Shown here: in pieces, positions 1-7,635 of the stretch
Layout of the letters: every line of letters begins with the position of its first letter
How positions within the stretch are numbered: position 1 is the first letter of the stretch
NCBI GenBank assembly: GCA_964586145.1
Contig: CAZPHH010000073.1
Location: 1-25,400 of the forward strand
DNA length: 25,400 nt
Origin: JAFGJQ01 sp964586145
GTDB lineage: Bacteria; Planctomycetota; Phycisphaerae; UBA1845
Reading direction: 5' to 3'
Notes under the pieces: generated by a model
Told to the model about the DNA's origin: nothing
The model's database searches: none
Seen by the model: the letters and a program-made list of their open reading frames with translations, nothing else
Position numbers and translations under genes: made by a program

Positions 1-2719
1 TGTTGAACTCGTTGCCGAATACCTGGTACACCTTCCCGATGCCACCCTCCTCGTTGAACGGGGTGTACTCGAAATCGTCCACGGTGATCATCATGCTGGC
101 CGCGATGTGGTCGCGGATCAGCGTCAGCCAGCGCATCTGCTCCGGCGTGAACCGCCGGCCGGCGGCCTCCTGGGACCGCAGCCAGTCGGCAAAGCGCTGC
201 TCGACCACGTCGCCGTACGGCGTCAGCGTCTCGTCCTGCCGCAGGGCATGGCGGACCAGCGACACGATGTCGGTGAGCTGCTTGCCACCACTGCCCCTGA
301 CCTTCGACTTCTCCAGGGTTTCGTACGCCCGCCACAGGTGCTCGGGCGTCAGTTGCAGCGGCGGCTTTCTGATGGCGTCGGTGAGTTCCCTGATCTCCGA
401 GAAGGTCAGCCGGCGGCGGTATGGCCGGCTGTAGAGCACCTGCAGCGCGGTGATTTCGTCGCGGTTCTCCTCGATGAACGTCTCGAATGACCGGATCGCC
501 TGCCTGGCCCGGTCCCGGGCCTTGGCGTCGAAGCCGGCCTCCAGCAGTTCGTCCTGGCTGACGGTGTCGACGGTCTGCTCGAAGGACCGCTTGATCTCGA
601 CGATCGTGTTGCGGGCCTTCGCTTTCCGCAGCGGCGTGGTGGCCTCGGTGATCATGGCCGTCGCGGTCTGGCGAACCTGCGGGTCGGTGGGTCCCGGGGT
701 GTTGTGCTCCGCCCGGGCCCGCTCCAACTGTTGGTCGGGGTCGATCGCGGCCACCAGGCCACTCACCACCTCGGTGAGCGTCCGGCCGCCGGTGGCCGCC
801 TGGATCTCGGCCCGCTGGTCCTTGCTGAGTCGCTGGTCCAGCCGGGCCAGGCGGCCGGCCAGGGACGAGATGACATCCTCGTCGGTGCTGCCCAGGGCGA
901 CCGCTTCCACGAGCGTCGCGAAGGGGACCGTCCGCTTGCGCTCCAGGGGTTGGGTGTCGGTTTTGCAGGCCTCGCACACGCCGACCGCATCCACGATCAC
1001 GAAATGCGTCTTGCTGCCGCCGTCGGGCGTGATGGCCTGGAAGTCGGTGTCATTGATGACGCGGACGCCGCGGCCTTTCATCTGCTCGAAGAACGTGCGG
1101 CTTTTCACCGAGCGCATGAAGAAGACGACCTCCAGCGGCTTGATGTCCGTGCCGGTGGCGATCATGTCCACGGTGACGGCGATGCGGGGCATGGGCGAGT
1201 TGCGGAACTCGGCGATGAGGTCCTCTGGCTTGGCCCCGGTCGTCTTGTAGGTGATCTTCCGGCAGAACTCGTTGCCCTTGCCGAACTCCTCGCGGACGAT
1301 CTGGACGATGTCATCCGCGTGGGAATCGTCCTTCGCGAAGATCAGCGTTTTGGGCACCCAGGTCCGGCCGGGGAACAGGTCGGTGAACAGGGCGTCCCGG
1401 AAGGCCCGGACCACGGTGCGGATCTGGTCGGGGGCGACGACGTCGCGGTCGAGCTTTTTCTCGTCGTAGACCAGGTCCTCGTCGAGCAGTTCGTAGCGTT
1501 TGGCCCGGGTGTTGCGGTCGCGCTTGTCTACGTAGTAGCCGCGGTCGACCTGCGAGCCCTGCTCGGTGATGCGGGTCCGGATGCGGTACACGTCGAAGTT
1601 GACGTTTACGCGGTCGGCCACCGCCTGCTCGTGGTTGTATTCCATGACCAGGTTGCTGTCGAAGAAGCCGATGGTCTGCTTCGACGGGGTGGCGGTGAGC
1701 CCGATGATGTGGGCGTCAAAGTAGTCCAGGACCTGCCGCCAGAGGTTGTAGATGGACCGGTGGCATTCGTCCGTGACGATGAAGTCGAAGGTCTCGATGG
1801 GGATGCCCGGGTTGTACTCGACGGGGATGGGTTCCCGGTCGAGCGTGGGGCCGGTGTCGAAGATGCTGCCTTCCTCGAGCTCCGGATCGAGTTCCTCGCC
1901 CTTCAGGATGGAGTACAGCCGCTGGATGGTGGTGATGCAGACGCGGCTGACCTTGTCGATGGCGCTGCTGTGCAGGTGCTGGACGTTGTACAGCTCGGTG
2001 AACTTGCGGCCGTCGTCGGGCGTGACGAATTGCTGGAACTCCTTGAGGGTCTGGCGGCCCAGGTTGCCCCGGTCCACGATGAAGACCACGCGCCGGGCGT
2101 CGGCGTGGCGGATCAGGCGGTAGATGAAGTTCACCGCCGTGAAGGTCTTGCCGGAGCCGGTGCTCATCTGGATGAGCGAGCGGGGGCGGAAGTCGGCCAG
2201 CGACTGCTCCAGGTTGATGATGGCCCGCTGCTGGACCTCCCAGAGGCTGCCCGGCACCAGGGGCGTCATGCGGCGCAGCCGGGCGCGGAGCTGGCTGGCT
2301 TGTTGCGCCCATTCGATCAGAGTTTCGGGCCGGTGGAAGGTGAAGACCAGTCTGCTGCGGGCGTCCGGGTCGAGGCCGTTGGTGAAGCGGGTTTCTGCGC
2401 CGGTGCTTTCGTAGGCGAATGGCAGGGGGCGACGGTGGGCGGGCAGGTCAGGCCGGAGGCCTTGGGTGTACTTGGTGGACTGGATTTCGACGCCGGTGAG
2501 CGTGCTGCCCTCGGGTTTGGCCTCGACCACGCCGATCGCCTTGCCGTCGGCGTACAGCATGTAGTCGACTTCGTCGCCGCCCAGAAGCGGGAACTCGCGG
2601 ATCGCGATGCCGCGGTTGGCGGTGATGTCCGCGTCGGCCCGGTCCTGAACCTGCCATCCGCAGGCGTCAAGCTGCCGGTCGATGTTCTCGCGGGCTTGCT
2701 CTTCCGGGGTCTTCGGCAC
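1..2719 (-). CDS. hsdR: Type I restriction endonuclease subunit R (HsdR), 3' end outside the window
   Basis: ATP-dependent translocase and nuclease subunit of a type I restriction-modification complex; it needs HsdM and HsdS partners to cut unmodified foreign DNA in the cytoplasm. About 906 residues are visible, read from a GTG start, and the frame runs off the left edge. In order: N-terminal nuclease domain with D52, E66-x-K68 and a Q80-xxx-Y84 motif; helicase motif I STGSGKT (186-192); DEAD-box variant DECH (317-320); motif III LTATP (341-345); motif VI QMKGRGVRV (546-554); then a region resembling the EcoEI R C-terminal domain (about 740-906). No frameshift is seen and all key residues are present, so it looks functional. 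It is the first gene of its transcription unit; no hsdM or hsdS lies upstream, so partners must be to the left, elsewhere or absent. The GTG start is inferred from the first good codon before the conserved domain; a GAGGGTGA stretch lies 5 bases upstream. Confidence 0.95.
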   Translation of the reverse strand, partial: MPKTPEEQARENIDRQLDACGWQVQDRADADITANRGIAIREFPLLGGDEVDYMLYADGKAIGVVEAKPEGSTLTGVEIQSTKYTQGLRPDLPAHRRPLPFAYESTGAETRFTNGLDPDARSRLVFTFHRPETLIEWAQQASQLRARLRRMTPLVPGSLWEVQQRAIINLEQSLADFRPRSLIQMSTGSGKTFTAVNFIYRLIRHADARRVVFIVDRGNLGRQTLKEFQQFVTPDDGRKFTELYNVQHLHSSAIDKVSRVCITTIQRLYSILKGEELDPELEEGSIFDTGPTLDREPIPVEYNPGIPIETFDFIVTDECHRSIYNLWRQVLDYFDAHIIGLTATPSKQTIGFFDSNLVMEYNHEQAVADRVNVNFDVYRIRTRITEQGSQVDRGYYVDKRDRNTRAKRYELLDEDLVYDEKKLDRDVVAPDQIRTVVRAFRDALFTDLFPGRTWVPKTLIFAKDDSHADDIVQIVREEFGKGNEFCRKITYKTTGAKPEDLIAEFRNSPMPRIAVTVDMIATGTDIKPLEVVFFMRSVKSRTFFEQMKGRGVRVINDTDFQAITPDGGSKTHFVIVDAVGVCEACKTDTQPLERKRTVPFATLVEAVALGSTDEDVISSLAGRLARLDQRLSKDQRAEIQAATGGRTLTEVVSGLVAAIDPDQQLERARAEHNTPGPTDPQVRQTATAMITEATTPLRKAKARNTIVEIKRSFEQTVDTVSQDELLEAGFDAKARDRARQAIRSFETFIEENRDEITALQVLYSRPYRRRLTFSEIRELTDAIRKPPLQLTPEHLWRAYETLEKSKVRGSGGKQLTDIVSLVRHALRQDETLTPYGDVVEQRFADWLRSQEAAGRRFTPEQMRWLTLIRDHIAASMMITVDDFEYTPFNEEGGIGKVYQVFGNEFN

Positions 2720-2797
2720 GTGTCACCCTCGCGCTCAGTCGGACCTGTCCACCCCGCCCCAATTCCTCCGCCGGCCGGGGAGAAATCGATGGAGGGC

Positions 2798-2806
2798 AGT
2801 ATAGCA
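2798..2806 (-). promoter_or_regulatory. Extended -10 promoter element upstream of hsdR
   Basis: On the minus strand the sequence reads TGC-TATACT, an extended -10 (TGn plus a 5/6 match to TATAAT), about 80 bases before the hsdR start. No good -35 box is seen at 16-18 bases, which is acceptable for extended -10 promoters. This is inference from sequence only. Confidence 0.4.
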
Positions 2807-2811
2807 GAAGG

Positions 2812-2852
2812 GGGGAAACGCAAAAACGGGGAAACGCAGAAACGCAAAAACG
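2812..2852. repeat. Purine-rich imperfect direct repeat
   Basis: The 16-base block ggggaaacgcaaaaac (2812-2827) recurs from 2828 with a short internal insertion containing cgcagaaa, ending at 2852. The strand is almost free of T. Similar A/G-rich text continues at 2895-2938. It looks like simple-sequence expansion with no coding signal. Confidence 0.6.
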
Positions 2853-2863
2853 AAGAGGAAGGC

Positions 2864-2879
2864 GCCCGCCGCGGCGGGC
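2864..2879. repeat. Perfect 16-base GC palindrome
   Basis: gcccgccgcggcgggc is identical to its reverse complement. It could form a short stem on either strand. There is no T-run after it on either side, so a role as an intrinsic terminator is not supported. It may simply be part of the repeat patchwork. Confidence 0.5.
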
Positions 2880-2940
2880 AGGCTCCGTGACGGAGGGAAG
2901 ACAGAAAGCAGAGAACAAAAAGCAAAAATGGGGGGGGAAG

Positions 2941-2958
2941 ACCGGCTGGAAAGCCGGT
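2941..2958. repeat. Stem-loop heading the 17-bp array
   Basis: ACCGGCT-GGAA-AGCCGGT has perfect 7-base arms with a 4-base loop. Its right arm overlaps the start of the first 17-bp repeat unit (agccggt...), so stem and array look like parts of one REP-like element. Palindrome plus tandem tail is typical of dispersed intergenic repeats. No transposase of the RAYT type is in this window. Confidence 0.6.
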
Positions 2959-3149
2959 CCCACAGCAGAGCCGGTCCCACAGCAGAGCCGGTCCCACAGC
3001 ANNNNNNNNNNNNNNNNNNNNNNNNNNNNNNNNNNNNNNNNNNNNNNNNNNNNNNNNNNNNNNNNNNNNNNNNNNNNNNNNNNNNNNNNNNNNNNNNNNN
3101 NCGGTCCCACAGCAGAGCCGGTCCCACAGCAGAGGTGGTGCCACAAGAC
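2952..3149. repeat. 17-bp tandem repeat array interrupted by an assembly gap
   Basis: The unit agccggtcccacagcag occurs at 2952-2968, 2969-2985 and 2986-3001 (last base lost at the gap), then as a partial copy at 3102-3115, a full copy at 3116-3132, and a degraded copy at 3133-3149 (aggtggtgccacaagac). Intact copies are identical, with no spacers, so this is a direct tandem array and not CRISPR. Identical copies on both sides of the Ns suggest the array continues through the gap and caused the assembly break. Confidence 0.85.
3002..3101. other. Assembly gap of 100 N
   Basis: Exactly 100 undetermined bases, the conventional size for a scaffold gap of unknown length. The true number of 17-bp units is therefore unknown. 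Confidence 0.95.
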
Positions 3150-3177
3150 CCGGCTCGCGCGTCCTGAACCGGATGCG

Positions 3178-5277
3178 TCATTCCCCTCCGGCAAAGGCCG
3201 CCTGGAATGCGGCGAAGTCGGCCAGATCCACGTCGTCGTCCTGGTCTGCGTCCGCCCGCGCACACTCGGCGGTGCTGGCGTGCGGGGGAGTGGGCTGGCC
3301 GGGGCCGGCCAGGCAGCGCAGGAAGCGCGCCGCGTCGTGGACCCCGACGAGGCCGTTGTGGTTGAGATCGCCGGGGATGCCCGGAACGAGCGGTTCGCCG
3401 CCGCCCAGGAAGCAGACGTCGTCGATCTCGATGTTGCCCACGCTGGAGTCGACCCCCAGCAGCTCGAAGAACTGGCTGACCTCCAGCAGGTTCACCCCGC
3501 CGAACACGGACATGGGGACCTCGATGACGTGGTACTGCCCATCGCGGGCGAACCCGTACGGGTCCTGCCCGTTGCGGAAGGTGATCCAGTGCTGCCCGAC
3601 GTTGTCCGCGTTGCCGCTCTTGAGGCCGATCTGGAAGACCTGGGTGGAGGTGCTCTTGAGGGCGAACCGCAGCCGGCTGGAAGGCAGGCGGAACGCGCTC
3701 AGGTTGTATTTGACCCGTGGCATGAAGGCCGCCCCGAACCAGTTGAGCCCGGTGGCCGTGCTCAGGGCCATGCTTTCCGTGCCCTCATACGGCGTCTGGG
3801 GCAGGGGCACCATGGTGTTTTCCCAGATCCAGAAGTCCTGGTCGACGCCCAGCACGGCCGCACCGGCGGTCTGATGTGCGGCGGTTTCGGTGAAGATGCC
3901 GAAGTTGCCGTTTTGGGGGGCCGGGGCGGGCGGGCCGGGCGACCAGTAGACGTTGTCCACGTCGATGGTGAATGCGGAGGCGGGCCCGATGCCGCGGAGC
4001 ATGAACACCTGTCGAATGGTTGCGTAGTCGATGTTGCCGAAGCGGGTCAGGGGAATCACGACCTCGTGCCACTGCCCGTCTCTCACCAGGCCGAACTGCT
4101 CCCCTCCGTTGACCAGGTTCAGCCAGCTCTCACCGGCGGCCGAACTGGCCACGCCGATGCCCAGCGTCATGGTGTTGGTGGTTTTCATGTGCAGGTGGAG
4201 GAAGCCGTCGGAGTAGTTCCGCATGTTGCGGTTGGTGCGGCAGGCGACGCCGAGTCCGAACCAGTCTCCGGGAGTCACGCTGAACCGCCAGGCGCTGCTG
4301 CCCTCGTAGGCGGGGGCGGCGCCGATGGTCACGTTGTGCCACGCGAAGAGGTCGGCGTCCACGTCGTACTGCACGGCGTTTTCGACGGGCGTCGTCTCGG
4401 TGAAGACGCCGAAGTCGCCGGTCTCCTCCAGGTCGACCCCGTGGGTCAGGTCGGTGTATCCGTTGTCGTACAGGCGGACCCAGTCCACGTACATGCGGGC
4501 CGGAAAGGGCGCGGTGATGAGGTTCGGGTCGGTGATGTCGACGAAGTTGATTCCTCCGACGGCGAGGTTCAGCACGATGAAGAACGGCCGGTGGAATTCC
4601 TCCAGGGAGTTCTCCTCGATCGTGGAGATGTCCATGGTCCAGAACGGCGTGCCGTCGATGGAGGCGGTGAGCAGTTGGGGCGTCCAGTCCATGGTGTAGA
4701 CGTGGAAGTCCTCGTTCAGGTCCACGGGCGCGTTGTAGTTGTTCCCGTAGCCGGCGTACGCGCCGTTGTAGTCCCAGTGCGCTGCGGCGAAGACGCGCCG
4801 GTTGACCACGCCGGCCGCGATCGCGTCGTGGTGGCCCATTTCCAGGATGTCGATCTCGCCGCACTTGGGCCAGGCCGACTGCCCGATGTTGTCGCCCAGC
4901 AGCCAGAAGGCCGGCCACAGGCCGTTTGCGAGGTCGGGCACGCGGATGCGGGCCTCGATGCGTCCGTAGCGGAAGGCGAGCCGGCCGTGCGTCTTGAGTC
5001 GAGCGGAAGTGAACTGCTTGCCCAGGAAGGCCTCGCGCCGGGCCTCGATGACGAGCAGGCCGTCCTCGATGCGAACATTCTCCGGGCGGTCGGTGTAGTA
5101 CTGAAGTTCCTGGTTACCGAATCCCCCGCCGCCGCCGTCGAAGGTCCACGTGCCGCGGTCCACGGCGGCGCCGTTGAACTCGTCGGACCAGATGAGCGTC
5201 TGTGCGGAAGCCGCGCCCGCGAGCACGGCCGGAATCAGGGCCGTTGTGAATCGTGCGATCGTTTGCATGTTTCCCAT
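3178..5277 (-). CDS. Secreted GH16-family glycosidase with two accessory domains and a dockerin
   Basis: Predicted exported endo-beta-glucanase of family GH16 (laminarinase-like); substrate probably a beta-1,3-glucan or related marine polysaccharide, though subfamily cannot be told by eye. The 699 residues contain a signal peptide ending near ASA (about 24-25), a GH16 domain (27-270) with the retaining catalytic motif GEIDILE (E141, D143, E146), two homologous beta-sandwich-like modules (about 286-447 and 457-624, each opening with FGVFTET or FGIFTET and ending in a D/E-rich IDDV-type strand), and a C-terminal dockerin (636-697) with the calcium loops GDLNHNG and ADADQDDDV. The fusion suggests secretion and docking or surface display. 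The start may instead be the ATG at 5268, which has GGGA just upstream. It diverges from the GHL10 gene at 5937, hinting at shared control. Confidence 0.93.
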   Translation of the reverse strand: MGNMQTIARFTTALIPAVLAGAASAQTLIWSDEFNGAAVDRGTWTFDGGGGGFGNQELQYYTDRPENVRIEDGLLVIEARREAFLGKQFTSARLKTHGRLAFRYGRIEARIRVPDLANGLWPAFWLLGDNIGQSAWPKCGEIDILEMGHHDAIAAGVVNRRVFAAAHWDYNGAYAGYGNNYNAPVDLNEDFHVYTMDWTPQLLTASIDGTPFWTMDISTIEENSLEEFHRPFFIVLNLAVGGINFVDITDPNLITAPFPARMYVDWVRLYDNGYTDLTHGVDLEETGDFGVFTETTPVENAVQYDVDADLFAWHNVTIGAAPAYEGSSAWRFSVTPGDWFGLGVACRTNRNMRNYSDGFLHLHMKTTNTMTLGIGVASSAAGESWLNLVNGGEQFGLVRDGQWHEVVIPLTRFGNIDYATIRQVFMLRGIGPASAFTIDVDNVYWSPGPPAPAPQNGNFGIFTETAAHQTAGAAVLGVDQDFWIWENTMVPLPQTPYEGTESMALSTATGLNWFGAAFMPRVKYNLSAFRLPSSRLRFALKSTSTQVFQIGLKSGNADNVGQHWITFRNGQDPYGFARDGQYHVIEVPMSVFGGVNLLEVSQFFELLGVDSSVGNIEIDDVCFLGGGEPLVPGIPGDLNHNGLVGVHDAARFLRCLAGPGQPTPPHASTAECARADADQDDDVDLADFAAFQAAFAGGE

Positions 5278-5860
5278 CCGTAAAGAAGGACCCAGCGGAA
5301 CCAGGACCGACGGATCGTGCGACGCTACTTCTGCGCCGGCCGCGTATTCCGTTCTTCACTCTCGATCGTGCATCAGCCCTTTCCCGATTGGACCGGAACG
5401 ATCGCTTTGAAGGACTCTGGTGACGCCTCGGCGACAGGCCGTGTTGACGTCGGTCGCTGAGGCAATCGTACTCGATGGCGAGCGCGACTCCAAAAGAAGG
5501 CGCTGCACCTCGTGTTTTTGCGCGGAATCGGGGCTGCAACTGTTTCATGCGACTGCGAAGTGAGCGACAGCATCGCGCGCGTCGGGTTTCGGCGTGAGCA
5601 TTGGTTGTGGGCTGTGCGCGGCTTGGTTGCGAAGTCCGCGTTCGTCGACCGGCGGTTTGCGTTGCTCGCGCGCGACTGTTGTGGTACGGCGCGAAGCTCG
5701 TGCGCGTTCATTGGTCGACAGCGGACATGCGAAGGCGTGCCGGGGATGATCGAGCGCAGGCACTTCACTCTGCGGCGTGCATGGAGGGCGTGACGCCACG
5801 GCCCGCGGCGCCAGAGGTCTCCCGTGGACCGTATATGCAGGGTCACTATGCATCTTGTTC

Positions 5861-5889
5861 TTGACAGCGTGTAACGATACGCTTAAGAG
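5861..5889 (+). promoter_or_regulatory. Candidate promoter of the GHL10 gene
   Basis: A perfect -35 box TTGACA (5861-5866) is followed after 17 bases by TAAGAG (5884-5889), a weak -10. The start codon lies about 48 bases downstream. The strong -35 with a poor -10 is compatible with a regulated promoter. Confidence 0.45.
5866..5883 (+). promoter_or_regulatory. Possible operator inside the promoter spacer
   Basis: AGCGT-gtaacgat-ACGCT is an inverted repeat lying between the -35 and -10 boxes. Its core GTAACGATAC is also nearly palindromic around a central CG, as in LacI/GalR-family operators. A repressor bound here would block RNA polymerase. No regulator gene is in the window, so the assignment is inference. 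Confidence 0.3.
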
Positions 5890-5936
5890 ATTGGCCGTTT
5901 TTGGATTGACTCTGTCCTACCGACAAGGAGCCCCCC

Positions 5937-7169
5937 ATGACTCGTCCAGATGTGCGTGCGTGGACCCGAGGGTTGATGTTGTTGTCGCCGGCGTTCGTTC
6001 TGGCGCTGACGGCCGGCTGTCAGCAGGGCCGGATGACCACCGGCGGCGTGCGTGCCATCTGGGTCACGCGGGGCGACTATCGAACGGCGGAGGACGTCAC
6101 GCAGATCATGGAAGACTGCCGCCAGGGCGGCTTCAACACGGTGATCTTCCAGGTTCGAGGGAACGGCACCGCCTTCTATCCGTCGAAGTTCGAGCCGTGG
6201 GCGGAGCAATTTGACTTTCAGTCGCCCGGTTTTGACCCGCTGAAGGTGGCGTGCCAGGAAGCCCACTCGCGCGGGTTGGAACTGCACGCCTGGGTCAACG
6301 TGCTGCCTGCCTGGCGCGGTGCGGAGCCGCCGGCCTGCCCGGACCAGCTCTACCACAAACACCCGGAGTGGTTCTGGTATGACCAGCACGGCGTCCGCCA
6401 GCCGCTCACCGCGACGTTCTACGTCAGTCTCAACCCCTGCCTGCCGGAGGTGCGAGAGTATCTCGTGGACGTGTTCCGGGAGATCGTCGCGAATTATCCC
6501 GTGGACGGGCTGCATATGGACTACATCCGGTTCCCCAGCGAGCCGCCGGCCATTCCGCAAGGGTCGGACATTGACTACCCGCGCGACGCCCGAACGCTCG
6601 CGCTGTACAAGAAGGAAACCGGCCTGACGCCGGACGACGACCGCGCCGCGTGGAACCGGTGGCGCACAGAGAAGGTGACAAAGCTGGTGGCCGACATTCA
6701 TTCCATGATGCGCTGGACGAAGCCGGCGGCGGCGTTGACGGCGTCCGTCGGGGCCGCGTACGAAGAAAGCCTGCGCTTCTTCCGCGATGATCGGCAATGG
6801 GTGAAGGACGGACTGATCGACGCCGCATTTCTGATGAATTACCAGGCCGACCTGGCCGGGTTTGATTCCCAAATGGCGGGTTGGATGCCGCTGAAGGACA
6901 CGGTGACGGTGGTGCCCGGGCTGTGGTTCGCGCCGCGGCTGGAAACCGCCGAAGGCATCGAGGTGGTGCGGCAGCAGATCCAGTCTGCCGAGGCGAAGAC
7001 GGGCAACTACTGCGTGTTCAGCTATGCCGCATTGTTCGAGGTGCGCGACAACCGGGACCGGTTTGGCGAAGAGAACGCCCCGCGGCGTGCCGAGGATGAG
7101 GCCTACCGACGACGTGCGGCTCGCCGCGAAGCCCTGCTGCCGGTGACGAAACTTGCGCCGCCGGCGTGA
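5937..7169 (+). CDS. GHL10 (DUF187) glycoside-hydrolase-like lipoprotein
   Basis: Member of the glycosyl-hydrolase-like family GHL10 (formerly DUF187), TIM-barrel proteins thought to act on glycans; the exact substrate is not established. The 410 residues begin with a hydrophobic export signal (13-26) ending in a lipobox-like TAGC with Cys28, suggesting an outer-envelope lipoprotein. Recognisable family features are VRAIWVTRGDY near the start (38-48), NTVIFQVRGNG (67-77), HAWVNVLPAW (117-126), NPCLPEVREY (166-175) and the hallmark HMDYIRFP (193-200). The ATG is preceded by AAGGAG with six bases spacing. Length matches the family. It has its own promoter and is divergent from the dockerin-bearing GH16, so the two probably serve one polysaccharide-use programme. 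The lipid anchor is uncertain because -3 is Thr. Confidence 0.9.
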   Translation: MTRPDVRAWTRGLMLLSPAFVLALTAGCQQGRMTTGGVRAIWVTRGDYRTAEDVTQIMEDCRQGGFNTVIFQVRGNGTAFYPSKFEPWAEQFDFQSPGFDPLKVACQEAHSRGLELHAWVNVLPAWRGAEPPACPDQLYHKHPEWFWYDQHGVRQPLTATFYVSLNPCLPEVREYLVDVFREIVANYPVDGLHMDYIRFPSEPPAIPQGSDIDYPRDARTLALYKKETGLTPDDDRAAWNRWRTEKVTKLVADIHSMMRWTKPAAALTASVGAAYEESLRFFRDDRQWVKDGLIDAAFLMNYQADLAGFDSQMAGWMPLKDTVTVVPGLWFAPRLETAEGIEVVRQQIQSAEAKTGNYCVFSYAALFEVRDNRDRFGEENAPRRAEDEAYRRRAARREALLPVTKLAPPA

Positions 7170-7241
7170 CGATGGGCCTGATCCATCGCTTTCTGGAAGA
7201 CCGGACCTGGGAGCAGGACCAGCAGGCAATCGGCGGCTGTG

Positions 7242-7418
7242 CTATTCTTCACCCATCGGGGCGAAGCCGTACCGCTCCTGCGGCTGCATCGGAGGTTGCG
7301 ATTCGGTTTGCTTCGTTTTCGGGTCGGAGTCGCCGGAATCGCCCGTGTAGCGCATCGCCACTACGACACCTGCCACGAGGAGCCCCAGAATCACGAGGGT
7401 CTTGACCAGCTTGCCCAT
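7242..7418 (-). CDS. Small membrane-anchored protein, 58 aa
   Basis: No known family recognised. The 58 residues start MGKLVKTLVILG, with one hydrophobic segment (about 4-22), then a polar tail rich in Asp, Ser, Gln and Pro that ends GFAPMGEE. It would be a single-pass membrane protein or an exported peptide with an uncleaved signal. The start is well supported: AAAGGA lies about eight bases upstream of the ATG. A candidate promoter lies about 105 bases further up. It is downstream of, and co-oriented with, the alpha/beta hydrolase gene, 217 bases away. The frame ends before the GHL10 gene end at 7169, so the two converge. Confidence 0.7.
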   Translation of the reverse strand: MGKLVKTLVILGLLVAGVVVAMRYTGDSGDSDPKTKQTESQPPMQPQERYGFAPMGEE

Positions 7419-7529
7419 GTTTGTCGTCCTTTCGCGCGCAGTCGGCGATCGCGTAGTCCGTGTGGACGAGTCTTGCGTGCCAACCGGCTTCTGTCCGGCA
7501 TCGCTCCGGCAGCGGTGGCACGAAAGAAC

Positions 7530-7558
7530 TCTATACCGAGGCGTCCGGTCGGGTGCAA
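7530..7558 (-). promoter_or_regulatory. Candidate promoter for the small membrane protein
   Basis: On the minus strand TTGCAC (7558-7553), a 17-base spacer, then TATAGA (7535-7530). The -10 matches 4/6 and the -35 3/6. It would give a leader of about 105 bases. The alternative is read-through from the upstream hydrolase gene. Confidence 0.35.
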
Positions 7559-7635
7559 CTCCGAATCGGGCGAAGGGATGGCTCGCGGGTGCGCGCGGCG
7601 TTGTTTCACGGGAAGGCCGGTCCGGTGGCGAGGGG

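Larger units (their letters stand above)
2720..3177. other. Gene-free patchwork of simple repeats between hsdR and the GH16 gene
   Basis: This 458-bp interval has no credible gene. From left to right it holds the putative hsdR promoter, a purine-rich A/G direct repeat (2812-2852), a perfect 16-base GC palindrome (2864-2879), more A/G-rich sequence (2895-2938), a stem-loop (2941-2958) and a 17-bp tandem array (2952-3149) split by an assembly gap. Apparent reading frames through it are translations of the tandem repeat and cross the Ns. Confidence 0.75.
5278..5936. other. Long divergent intergenic control region
   Basis: No gene is supported in these 659 bases. Reading frames present on both strands give Arg/Ala-rich nonsense without ribosome binding sites. 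The plus strand from about 5510 to 5760 is visibly enriched in G, T and GCG trinucleotides, unlike the neighbouring genes. The right end holds a promoter and possible operator for the GHL10 gene. The left part must hold the promoter for the GH16 gene, but no convincing -35/-10 pair is seen there. Confidence 0.6.

Noticed and set aside
704..2890. Long plus-strand reading frame (728 codons) opposite hsdR
   Set aside because: It is antisense to an HsdR with all motifs intact, and its product is Asp/Val/Gly-rich with no domain. High GC content leaves antisense frames open.
2952..3149. CRISPR array
   Set aside because: Units are head-to-tail with no spacers and there are no cas genes.
2317..3263. 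Minus-strand frames encoding repeated GPALLWDRLCCGT-like text
   Set aside because: These are translations of the 17-bp tandem array through the N gap; 17 is not a multiple of three, so all frames show similar text.
2887..5283. Plus-strand frame of 798 codons crossing the assembly gap
   Set aside because: It runs through 100 Ns and the tandem array and is antisense to the GH16 gene.
5373..5864. Several 87-157-codon frames on both strands in the divergent region
   Set aside because: They overlap one another, lack ribosome binding sites, and have Arg/Ala/Thr-rich products without hydrophobic core or motif.
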